Both the position numbers and the translations under genes were made by a program. DNA of 64,000 bases from Henckelia pumila (lineage: Eukaryota > Streptophyta > Magnoliopsida > Lamiales > Gesneriaceae). Of this stretch, positions 10,976 to 20,733 are shown in pieces. Every line of letters begins with the position of its first letter. Within the stretch, counting starts at the first letter, position 1. The stretch is from NCBI RefSeq assembly GCF_033568475.1, contig NC_133123.1:131598930-131662929 (forward strand), written 5' to 3'. A model generated the notes under the pieces. It had not been told where the DNA came from, ran no database searches, and worked only from the letters and a program-made list of their open reading frames with translations.

Positions 10976-11491
10976 TCAGAGTTGACCGCAGTCAGAGATC
11001 ACCACAGGCTTCGAAGTCCTTCCCCCACCGGATCCAACCTTCTCGATCGCCCTCACGACGTCCATTCCTTCAACGACCTGCCCGAACACCACGTGCTTCC
11101 CATCGAGCCACGCGGTCTTCTCGGTACAGATGAAGAACTGCGAGCCGTTCGTCCCCGGTCCGGCGTTCGCCATTGACAGAATACCCGGTCCGGTGTGCTT
11201 CCTCACGAAGTTCTCGTCGGCGAATTTCGATCCGTAGATCGACTCACCTCCCGTGCCATTTCCGGCGGTGAAATCGCCTCCCTGACACATGAAGCTAGGA
11301 ATCACGCGGTGGAAGCACGAACCTTTGTAGTGGAGCGGCTTACCGGATCTCCCGACGCCTTTCTCGCCGGTGCAGAGCGCACGGAAATTCTCGGCGGTCT
11401 TAGGGACGACGTCCGCGTAGAGCTCCATCACGATCCGGCCGGCGGGTTGGCCGCCCACGGTCATGTCGAAGAAAACCTTAGGGTTTACCAT
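10976..11491 (-). CDS. Cytosolic cyclophilin, peptidyl-prolyl cis-trans isomerase
   Basis: A single uninterrupted frame of 171 codons encodes a single-domain cyclophilin A-type protein, starting [10 protein letters not shown] and ending SDCGQL. It catalyses cis-trans isomerisation of prolyl bonds and binds cyclosporin A in this family. The catalytic arginine is R62 ([13 protein letters not shown]) and the drug-contact tryptophan is W128 ([12 protein letters not shown]). The plant-specific loop, about residues 45-54 ([10 protein letters not shown]), and the two cysteines linked to redox control in plants (C40, C168) are all present. There is no signal or transit peptide, so the site is cytosol/nucleus. 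The ATG at 11491 was chosen because it matches the family start exactly and has a good context (A at -3, G at +4). Further upstream the frame opens only on a non-ATG codon. Lack of introns is normal for this clade. All key residues are intact, so the gene is probably active. Confidence 0.95.
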   Translation of the reverse strand: MVNPKVFFDMTVGGQPAGRIVMELYADVVPKTAENFRALCTGEKGVGRSGKPLHYKGSCFHRVIPSFMCQGGDFTAGNGTGGESIYGSKFADENFVRKHTGPGILSMANAGPGTNGSQFFICTEKTAWLDGKHVVFGQVVEGMDVVRAIEKVGSGGGRTSKPVVISDCGQL

Positions 11492-11552
11492 TTTTCTCGG
11501 GATTGTGATTTTTTGTTTTTGATAAGTCAATTAGACTTGTATGGGGGCGGAG

Positions 11553-11560
11553 TTTAAATA
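11553..11560 (-). promoter_or_regulatory. TATA box of the cyclophilin gene
   Basis: The minus strand reads TATTTAAA about 62 nt upstream of the ATG, allowing a short 5' UTR of roughly 30 nt. Confidence 0.6.
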
Positions 11561-11914
11561 GGAGGGTTATCCGCTATACGGACGATCTGGGCCGTTGAAA
11601 TTGGACGCGTGTCCCTCATCTGTAGAGGGGTACTTTTGGCAATGGAAGTGATAAAGTAACTGGGGTTGGATTCAAGTTTAGTTTTACTTCACTGTAGTTA
11701 AGTTTTGTATATGCGCATAATATCCGCGGTGGAGATTTTATTAGGGAGCTCGAATTAGAAAGTAGAATATATTCCTTTAAATTTTAAAATCCCATATACT
11801 TTTAAATTATTTTTCGAATAATTTAACAATTTGAAGCAACGATTTAAGTATAAATATTAAAAAAATTAATATTCTTTCATTCGAAACAGTTAAGTGTATA
11901 CTTATATATCTCAT

Positions 11915-13862
11915 TCTATATTATTAAACTTCAGTCTATAATACTAACCGTTCGTCCGTTAGTATAGCTACCTTCCTGCTTTAAAAAATCTGACTCATCT
12001 TTTTATTTAAAAACAAATAATATTGCTCCTCTTTTTTCTCCCCATTTCCCCCATTTTCCCCTCCGATTGCCCACGTTCCCATTTTCATGTGAGTGTATCA
12101 ATTTCAAATTTAAAATTTAAAGCACTACTATCTCTTTTAGATTTTTAAAATAGTTTCTATCGGTTTTACAATTTTCAGTTATTGGTACATATTTTCATCT
12201 TTGATGGTGTACATCTATTGAAAAGATTAAATTTGAGGTAATTTTTCAATTCATCTCTCCAAACTCATCTTGAGCATGTACATAACTCATTTTCTTTAGG
12301 CGTATTTCTCAATAATTTCTTTTATCTCAATGCAGGATTCTGTATGATTTGCAGATGCGCACAAAATATTTTGGTTTAATTTCTGATGTGGTCAAAATAT
12401 TGCAATTGTCAATGAAGGTAATATAGTATTTTTTTTTCTTGCCCGTTGGTAAACCACATACGCCAACTGTTTGACAAAATTTCTGAATAAAAATCCAAAT
12501 TTTGTTATTTATATGTGCATCTTAATTTGATTGTATGAATATTGGAATGATTCATATACCATTTAAAAGTCGCAATTTTCTTTTCGTGCAGGAATTTCTC
12601 TTTTATGTATTTCTATTTTTTGAATATTAAATTTCTTTTTTTTGTTGCAAGGAACACAAGACTTATCCTCAAACATGTACTTTCAACAAAAACATTAGTT
12701 TGTTTTTGTTTGATTCATCTTCTCCTTTTGTTTTATTCTTTGATTTACATTCCCTTTCTTTTACTCTTTTGATTTCGAACTTTTATATCCTTTATAAAAA
12801 AATCTTTATTTGGTTGCCTTTTTACTACAAGGTGAGGCTATGCGTCCAAATTTTTTTGGTGTTTTTTGCTTCCATATCTTTATTTATTACTCGAATATGT
12901 ATGCCTTCATGCAACGAAATTTTATGATAATTTATTAATTCTCTAATTTTTTCTAAGATTGCTATGAAATGGTGAAAGATTATCAGAATTATAATTTCAA
13001 TTTTTAATTTTTTTGTCATTGTAGGTTGAGCAAAAACTATATGATGTATCAATAGTCATGCGGTCATATAGACCGAATGTTACTTGGATTTGTAAGCTAC
13101 ATTACATTGATTCTTTTTTTTTAAGTTAGTTAGATTCTACTTTTGTTTATTGTTATCATCCTAAATTTTATGTTTTCTTTGTTTTCTTTTTATTGATTTT
13201 AGCTTTATTTTGAGATGAATATGAAAAAATAGAAGAGATGCGTGTTTACAGTTAATAACTGATTTTGTTTTATAATTATTTTTGAACATATACATATATA
13301 TGAAATTCATAAACAGAGATCTCACAATATATGGATAAATGAGGGAGTTGATTTTGAAATTTGATCTGTAATGGTCGCGAGCCCCCGTGGTACCAGGATT
13401 GAGTTGAACTTGAATATATGTTTGGTGGTCCAAGTTCGAATCCTGAAGAGGGCAAAAAACTCTCCTTTTCAGGTGGGGAGAAGACCATGAGTATGGTCGT
13501 GGAAACCCAGAGCTGAGGTCAGATGGGCCAGAGGCAGAGGGATGCACCCGGTCCATTATATGATCAAAAATCAAATTTGAGATTATCTACTCGATCTACA
13601 TGATCAGGTTTTGTTGGCAAGTGCAATTTATGGAGATTTTATGTCAATTTTTAAAATAAAATGTTTTGTTGTTATTGCATAATATGATGTGTATCTCGTA
13701 ATATGCAACTTTTTTATTTTCTTTTTTTGAACTTATATTAAACGATCTGCCTCATAAAATAATATCATCAATAGACTAAAAACTTAAAATTGAATTAAAT
13801 CATGTTAAAAATGCTATAATATTCATTTACTTTATTACGTTATGCACACATGCGGTCGCTAG
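11915..13862 (+). mobile_element. Possible decayed Helitron
   Basis: The right end at 13862 (GGTCGCTAG followed by T) resembles a Helitron 3' terminus, with a short GC-rich hairpin ahead of CTAG. A possible 5' end, TCTATATTATTAAAC, lies at 11915, but the base before it is T rather than the usual A. Between them the DNA is T-rich and has no recognisable Rep/helicase, so an element here would be non-autonomous. The left end is the weak point. Confidence 0.25.
13370..13560 (+). repeat. Possible tRNA-derived SINE
   Basis: The motif AGTTCGAATCC at about 13431 matches an RNA polymerase III B box (GGTTCGANNC). A convincing A box is missing and no target duplication was found. This GC-richer block stands out from the surrounding AT-rich DNA. 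Confidence 0.25.
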
Positions 13863-13871
13863 TAATAATTA

Positions 13872-14287
13872 TCTATACTATCTTATAAAAGTTGAGAGCC
13901 CTTTAGAAACCGCTTCTTTTAGTCTAACATGAAGACACCATGTTTTCTTGACCATTTTACCATTTGGCTTCACATATTCGTATTTATTTTCATCTAATAT
14001 TTTATTTCTCATTCCCCCATCTCACTCCACCTTTCCACTTATTACCCCACTACCCACCCACCCAAGTCTTCTTCCACATTTTTAAACAAAAAATTACATC
14101 AATTAACTAATCCACTAGCACTAACTCCAATCATCTTCACGGATTTTCAATTTCATCATATTTTTCATTTGACTTCTAATTTTTCAAATGATTTTTTTCC
14201 AATAACATGTTGATCAAAAGTAATAAAAAAATAATCGTAGCAGAAAATATTTCGTTACACATGCAACGTGTGTGCCAAATTTACTAG
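13872..14287 (+). mobile_element. 416-bp non-autonomous Helitron
   Basis: The element starts TCTATACTATCTTATAAAAG and ends in TTTACTAG. It sits between A (13871) and T (14288), the A|T insertion site typical of Helitrons. About 10 bp before CTAG lies a hairpin (ACACA...TGTGT). It has no coding sequence. It begins nine bases after another Helitron-like end at 13862. Confidence 0.65.
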
Positions 14288-14640
14288 TACATATTATTAA
14301 TCTCCAAAAATATAACTATATTTCTTTAGATTTTCACGCTAGAAGTAAAATTTATGAAAAACAAAACAAAAAGAAGAATATGTTGTAACATAGCACCACC
14401 TAATTACTTGATGGCAAAAGTAAATCTCAAACCAAAAAAAATAAAATAAAGAGAAGACACTTCGTATAAATACTAAAACAATTCGATGACCTTTCTTTCA
14501 TATAAATACTGAAACAAATCGATGACATTTCTTTCTTTGTATTTTTTTTAATGTATTAAATCGACAACCTTGTTAATATTATATAATTGGAGTTTTTTTC
14601 CCCTAAAAAATTCACTCATTCATCATTTGATGATTCAAAC
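14288..14640. other. AT-rich, nothing recognised
   Basis: No gene seen. The sequence TAAATACTRAAACAATTCGATGAC occurs twice near 14467-14530 as a short direct duplication, followed by the PIF/Harbinger element. Confidence 0.5.
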
Positions 14641-15059
14641 TTAGGGTATCTGCAATGGGCATTATTTGGGTGTTACTAATGCCCAAATAATGATTAATGC
14701 CCATTCACATTATTGGGCATTGTGGGTGGGTGTTATTAACATCCACACAACACCCATCTCCATTTTATTTTCTTTTTTTTAGAAAGCTGCGTGTGCATGC
14801 ACACCCAAACTCTTTGTATCTGCTCGCGCCATTAAAGAGAGTGAATGGGTGCAGATGCGGAATTATTATTTTATTTTTATTTTTTTTGTTTATTTTATTA
14901 TTTAAATATATATAAACGATATTATTTGTAGGAATATCTGAAATGAGTCCAACGGATTAATTTTTGAACATTCAAATTTTTTTTAATATTTAATTTTTAT
15001 TAAATTTTAATCAAATTAAAAAAATTTTAACGGCTAGTATGAATACTCATCTATAAATA

Positions 15060-15076
15060 CAGGGACGGATCCAGGA
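15060..15076 (+). repeat. hAT-like terminal motif inside the PIF element
   Basis: CAGGGACGGATCCAGGA resembles the start of plant hAT-type elements with CAGGG termini. The region that follows (to about 16,000) is AT-rich without coding sequence. I could not find the matching right end, so a solo or truncated end is likely. Confidence 0.35.
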
Positions 15077-16233
15077 CTTCATGTTCGGGAGGGCCACATC
15101 TGCATACAAAATGATAAAAATAATTATTATATGTTTGTATAACTTTCAATAACATGAATATAATTTTTTAAAAAATAAATATATATAATACCTAAATTTA
15201 ATATTAATTTTTTTTCCAAAAGAGGAAAGTCAAATGTTCCTTAAAAGATATTATCGATTATATATCAAAATCTACGTTGTACTTGTACTTAATATCAAAG
15301 ATTTTTGTCTTTTTATATTTTATAATTTGTTTTTTTTAATCTATAACCAATAAAAACATGTTAAGTGAGAGCCAAAATCTCAATTTAGAGAGATGTATCA
15401 TTCTATATATTAATAGAAAAATAATAACAATAAAAAAGTAATATGTAATCATTCATTCAATGAATTAAGCTTTTATTGTATTTTTTTATTTTGCAGGCAC
15501 AAGTCGACATGACTTTGTTTTTTGTCCAAGTTGATGAGTAATTTTTTCAATTAGAAAAAAAAAACTATAGCAACTTTCAAGTAATTTAATAAGATTTTTT
15601 CCTCAAAAAAAATTTAATAAGATTTAAAATCAAGATGATATAAGAAAATAAAATACATCATAGAACAAAAAAAAAATAACGAAATAGATTAAAGAAGTTA
15701 CGAAACCAAATAAAAAAACAGAACCAAATTTCGATGTTAAGAAAAACCAAAATTTTACTAAACTTGGTTTAAAAACAATGAGATTATCAGCTACCAAAAA
15801 TTTCAAAATCTCAAACCTTAAAATCACTTCAAATCTGTGAAAAATCGAGCAAGATGTGTATTGAAGCTGAATAAAATAAAAAATTTAAAAAATCAATCGT
15901 ATTTTATTGTTTTAAATAAAATATGGTAAATTTTTAATAACAAAAAATAAAAAATTGTAAGAGAGTTTAAAATAAAAGGTGATAACTTTTCAAATTATAA
16001 AAAAAAAATGGTAAGAGGGTTTTAAAATAAAGGTGCTAAAATGTGAAATATATGATAAAAAAAAAAATAAAGAGGGAAACGTGGTGGACAGCAAAAATGG
16101 AACTTGCGCCACATGATTTAAGTTTGGAATGCGCACGAAATCCTACCACAAGACAAAGCGCCAACAACTTGTATTTTAGGGGATCTAATATTATATATAG
16201 AATAAACAAAAAATACTATATACTAATAAATTT

Positions 16234-17881
16234 ATCTTCCCAAAATCCACAAATTCCACCAACTCATCAATATCCACATCAATTTTCAAATATGCAGTTT
16301 CCTCTACAAAAATTTTAAAATTTCCAAGGATTTGGAAATTTTATGAATCATCCGAATTATGCCACCCGAGGTGTACATCATCCGCTTCCAGCCGAGTATT
16401 GGCAAAACATCAGTCATCCACAGTTCGCGCCGCCGGTTATGCAAGGCTATGGTACCCCACACACAACTGGTGTGTATTTTTTTTAGCTCCGATTCCGAAT
16501 GAACCTGCAACTCCGACTTTTGACCTGAAGACTCAACTATTCGATCGTGAGTCCCCAATCGATGTGGTCAATGTAGAAAAACCCATTTCAAATGTTGAGG
16601 GTACGAAAAAGCGTTCAACATGGACAAAGGTTGAAGACGAAGTCTTGGCACGAAGTTTTGTCACAATCAGCGATGATCCAATAATCGGAAACGATCAGAA
16701 GGCGGATGCTTTTTGGAGACGTGTTGTTGGCTATTACAATGAAAATCGCCCTCCAAGTTCAAACAACAGAAGTGAAAATGTTATACGATCTCATTGTCAC
16801 AATACAATTCAGAAGAAGGTAAATCGATTCAATGCAAATTACAATAGTATTTACAACTTATATCGCAGTGGTCATAGTGACGAAGATATATTGAGGTTTG
16901 CATACGAATATCGCGAGGAAAACAATGGCGTTGCATTTAATCTCGAGCATGTGTGGAGAATTGTCAAGGATCGTCCAATGTTTACTCCACAATCCGATGA
17001 TCACTTTGTGGCCACAAAGAAGACGAGGACCACCGAGTCAAGAGCAAGCAACACATCCTCCAACCAAAATGTGAGCATAGATCTTGATGACGAACATGCT
17101 CGTCCAATGGGTCAGAAGTAGGGGTGCAAATAAACCGAACCTGTTTGTGAGTTTTACGAGCCCGCTCGATAAATATTTGATTCGTATTCGAGCTTATCGA
17201 ACTCGAGCCGAATTTGAACATGTTCGAACTTTTTTTCGAGTCGAGCTCGAGCCGAAATTACTCTATTCGATAGTTTGAGAATAGTTCGCGAGCCTTAATA
17301 TTTAATTAAAATAATATAATTATATAATAATATATATACATTTCGAGCTTTCAAACCATAATATCCGAATAGTTCACGAATAGGTTCGAATATTTCGAAC
17401 CGAACTCGAACTCGAACTTCATTTTGAGCCGAACTCGAACCAAAATATTTGAAATTATCGAACTTCGAATCGAGCTCGAACTCGAATATACTCTTATCGA
17501 GCCGAATTCGAACCTTAAAATTTTACCATTATTCGGCTCGATTTGGTTCGTTTGCACCCCTAGTCAGAAGGCAGCAAAAAAAAAAGGGAAAAGACAGTCA
17601 AATCGACCATGGAGGATCTGACAGTAAACTATGACAATATTTTTTCAAAGTTCAATGAGTACACAAATGTAAAGAAGTCTGAAGTCGATCTGAAACATAA
17701 GCAACTTGAAGTTGAGGAGATTAAGGCAAAAGCTTCCTTGTCCAATGCAGAAGCTAAGAGTCGTCGATTGAAGTTGAAGGAGTACGAGATCTTGAACAAA
17801 TACACCTCGCAAATGACTACTGAGCAACTTATCATACATGAATGTCTGTGCAAGGATATCAGGTCGAGGTGGAATATCTAA
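16234..17881 (+). pseudogene. PIF/Harbinger ORF1, Myb/SANT-like protein, split by a MITE
   Basis: ORF1 of these elements encodes a Myb/trihelix-like DNA-binding partner of the transposase. The start (SSQNPQIPPTHQYPH) is proline/asparagine-rich and meets a TAA near 16316. The frame shifts at a T-run near 16480. The conserved core follows: KKRSTWTKVEDEVLARSF, then DAFWRRVVGYYNENRP and NRFNANYNSIY. At 17119 a 444-bp MITE begins and supplies a stop codon. Beyond it, the frame after an A-run (about 17575-17585) is shifted by one, then gives a lysine/glutamate-rich coiled-coil tail, ending TTEQLIIHECLCKDIRSRWN at 17881. It is non-functional through at least four lesions. Confidence 0.85.
17119..17562. 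mobile_element. 444-bp hAT-type MITE inserted in ORF1
   Basis: Termini are perfect inverted repeats, TAGGGGTGCAAA and TTTGCACCCCTA. The flanks GTCAGAAG at 17111-17118 and 17563-17570 are an exact 8-bp duplication, diagnostic of hAT transposition. The interior is built of repeated GAACTCGAAC and GAGCCGAA motifs. No coding capacity. The exact flanks suggest it landed after the PIF element did, and not long ago in relative terms. Confidence 0.95.
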
Positions 17882-18756
17882 ACTGTTTGGGCATTTCGAT
17901 TGATTGTATTGTTTAATTATTGCATTTTGGAGTGATTGTATTGTTTAGTTATTGTATTTTTGAGTGATTGTAATGTAGAATTACTATATTTCCGAGTGAT
18001 TGTAATTTTTAGTTATTGTGGTTCCGAGTTATTGTAATTTTTAATTATTTATTTTTCGAGTGATTATAATGTTTAATTATTGTGGTTCCAATTACTGTGA
18101 TTTTAAATTTTTATCAACTTTGAAAACTAGTATTTACAAACTAGTAATATTAAATTTTTAATTATCCAACGACTTAACTTATTAGATTGAACTAAATGAA
18201 TAAAAATAAAATCAACTTATAACTTTTTTCGAAAAAAACAAAATTTTATTTTCAAAACATATTGAGTTAATTAAAAGCTATCTCAAAGATATATAAATAG
18301 ATGGTGCTAAACAAATAATCTTATCTTTGAAGCCAAATGAGTTTGATAAACGAAAGATAGAACGAAAAAAGAAAGAAAAGATGGTGAAATTGGTATAATT
18401 ATTAGAGTTGTTGGATTGCTCAAGTTATGTGGATTCTCTAAGAATGCAAGCCACGTTAGGTATCTACTATAATCAATTTTTGAGGTTTTTTTATTAAAAT
18501 AATATAAAAATAAAGAATATATATTAAAGTATACAATTTGAAAAAGTTAATGAATGCATTAAACTATCTGTTGCAAACTAGTCGTTAGAAACTATTCGTT
18601 GCAAACTAGCCTTTAGAAACTAGTCGTTGCAAAATAGTCGTTGGAAACTAGTTGTTGCAAGATATCCTTTATATATAGACACATTGTGCTACGCGATTTG
18701 CATTTCACTAAGATACCTTTCACAAACACATATACAAGAACATATTTCCTTCGAAC

Positions 18757-20204
18757 ATGTCTCATTCTACAAACAGCTCTAGCTCAAGTTCCAGCTCGAC
18801 AAGCGAAGGAGTACATGTTCAAATCGATGAGCAAGATGACGATCCGGTAGAAGAACTGATGTTAATGGTACTTCAACAACACCAACTAGTTATGGAATCA
18901 TATCAGAGGAGAGAAACTCGCAGAAGAAGGAGGTTCATCCAAAGAAATCGTGAAGTCGGGCATGAGAGGCTCGTCAATGATTATTTCTCTACAAACCCGG
19001 TGTATCACGACAGTATATTTCGAAGACGATTTCGAATGCGAAGAGAGTTATTCCTCCGCATAGTGACTGCCTTAGAGAATCATTCGACGTTTTTTCAATA
19101 GAGGGACGATGATGTGCGAAGAAAAGGATTGTTACCACTACAAAAATGCTCACGACAGTATATTTCGAAGACGATTTCGAATGCGAAGAGAGTTATTCCT
19201 CCGCATAGTGACTGCCTTAGAGAATCATTCGACGTTTTTTCAATAGAGGGACGATGATGTGCGAAGAAAAGGATTGTCACCACTACAAAAATGCAGCGCT
19301 GCGATTTGTCAACTGACTTACGAAGTGCCTGCCGACTATCTTGACGAGTACCTATGTATGGATGAATCCACTGCCATAAGGTGTCTTTTCAAGTTTTGCG
19401 AATACTTGGTTGAAATATTTGGTGATAAGTACTTAAGAAGACCAAATTGTGATGATGTTCAACGTCTTCTTCAAATGCATGATGACATACATGGCTTTCC
19501 TGGCATGTTGGGTAGCCTTAATTGTATGCATTGGACATGGAAAAATTGTCCGGTTTCTTGGAAAGGTCAATTTACAAGGGGACATGGGTCACCAACAATT
19601 GTGCTTGAGGCGGTCGCGTCTCATGACTTGTGGATTTGGCATGCCTTCTTTGGGATCGCCGGTTCACGTTACGATATCAACGTGTTATATGAATCTCCAA
19701 TCTTCAACATCTTGCAAGGAAATGCGTCGGACGTTAATTCACGGTGAACGGCACTACATATACGAAAGGTTTTTATCTAACAGATGAAATATATCCCGAG
19801 TGGGCTACTTTCATTAAGGCTTTTCCTTGCCCGGAAGATCCCAAGAGAAAATTGTTTAAGGAAAGACAGGAATCTGCAAGAAAAAATGTCGAGCGGGCAT
19901 TTGGGGTGCTCCAATCTCGATGGGCGATTGTCAGAGGCCCAGCTCGCTATTGGTATAAGAAAAAGTTAAAACAAATAATGTTAGCATGCATTATTTTGCA
20001 TAACAGATTATTGAGGATGAGGGAGGTCAAGTGACAAATTGGTACAACGATGACGGGGATGAACTCGCACAACCTATCCAAGGCTCCAACCGAGGCTTTC
20101 ATGATTATTTTCGGACAAATTCAGAGCTACGTGACACTTAAGTTCATCACCAACTTCGCGCAGACTTAGTGGAGCATATATGGGAGAATTACAACAATCC
20201 GTGA
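18757..20204 (+). pseudogene. PIF/Harbinger DDE transposase (ORF2), inactive
   Basis: The start, MSHSTNSSSSSSSS, is followed by RRRRFIQRNREVGHERL and FRRRFRMRRELFLRIV, the N-terminal part of plant nuclease-type (DDE_Tnp_4) transposases. A TAG at 19099 replaces a glutamine codon and a 145-bp duplication breaks the frame. The core resumes near 19259 with LSPLQKCSAAICQLTYEVP. The catalytic triad is damaged: GSLNCMHW has Asn (codon 19520-19522) where the family has Asp. The second Asp (GSRYDINVL) and the Glu (VERAFGVLQSRW) remain. A one-base loss near 19738 and another shift near 20010 follow, and the tail ends near 20204. The gene cannot encode an active enzyme. Confidence 0.9.
19005..19294 (+). 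repeat. 145-bp tandem duplication inside the transposase
   Basis: Bases 19005-19149 are repeated at 19150-19294 with a single difference (T at 19133, C at 19278). The unit is not a multiple of three, so the copy also shifts the reading frame. Confidence 0.97.
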
Positions 20205-20584
20205 ATTAATATTTTATGTGATATTTTTAATTTCGTTGTATTGTGGCTTTTTTTTAAGTTATCGCTGCATTTGAATAAATATATTAAAATAATTTTATTT
20301 TTTTATATTTTAAATTAATTAAATTAAAACTCGGCTCACCTAATATTATATTTTTAAAACTTAATTATAAATGTAAATATATTATAAAATGTAAAAAAAT
20401 GATTTTATATAATATAAAATAATTTTATATTATTGAGTGGAATGTGGGACCCATAAATAATGAGTGTTAATTTTAATAGGATTATGGGTGAAAAGAAGGA
20501 TGTGTTATTAACAGTGAGACTCATGACTTTTGATGATGTGAAAAGTGTTATTGTGTTAATAATAAGATAGCATTGCGGATGCTC

Positions 20585-20733
20585 TTACAACTACAAGAAT
20601 AGCAAGTGATAAAAATAACATGATGCAACACAATATTGTACAAAAACGACAAAAGGTTGTTTTTTCCCTACTGCATCTAATGTCAGTACTAAGAAGTTTA
20701 CAACACTGCATGTGCATCTACGATCTGATCTGC
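20585..20733 (-). other. 3' flank of NUP188 up to the PIF element
   Basis: Only 149 bp separate the NUP188 stop codon from the transposon end. No clear AATAAA-type signal was seen within it, so the NUP188 3' UTR may end in or use sequence of the element. Confidence 0.5.

Larger units (their letters stand above)
14644..20584 (+). mobile_element. 5.9-kb PIF/Harbinger element, both ORFs present but broken
   Basis: The left end reads GGGTATCTGCAATG and the right end, inverted, reads GAGCATCCGCAATG, matching at 11 of 14 positions. The flanks are TTA at 14641-14643 and TTA at 20585-20587, the 3-bp duplication expected for this superfamily. Inside, on the same strand, lie the Myb-like ORF1 (16234-17881) and the DDE transposase ORF2 (18757-20204), the standard two-gene layout. 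Both are mutated, so the element cannot move by itself. A hAT MITE is nested in ORF1. The right end is only 149 bp from the NUP188 stop codon. Confidence 0.88.

Noticed and set aside
11492-11530. N-terminal extension of the cyclophilin
   Set aside because: It would need a non-ATG start; the ATG at 11491 gives the exact family N-terminus.
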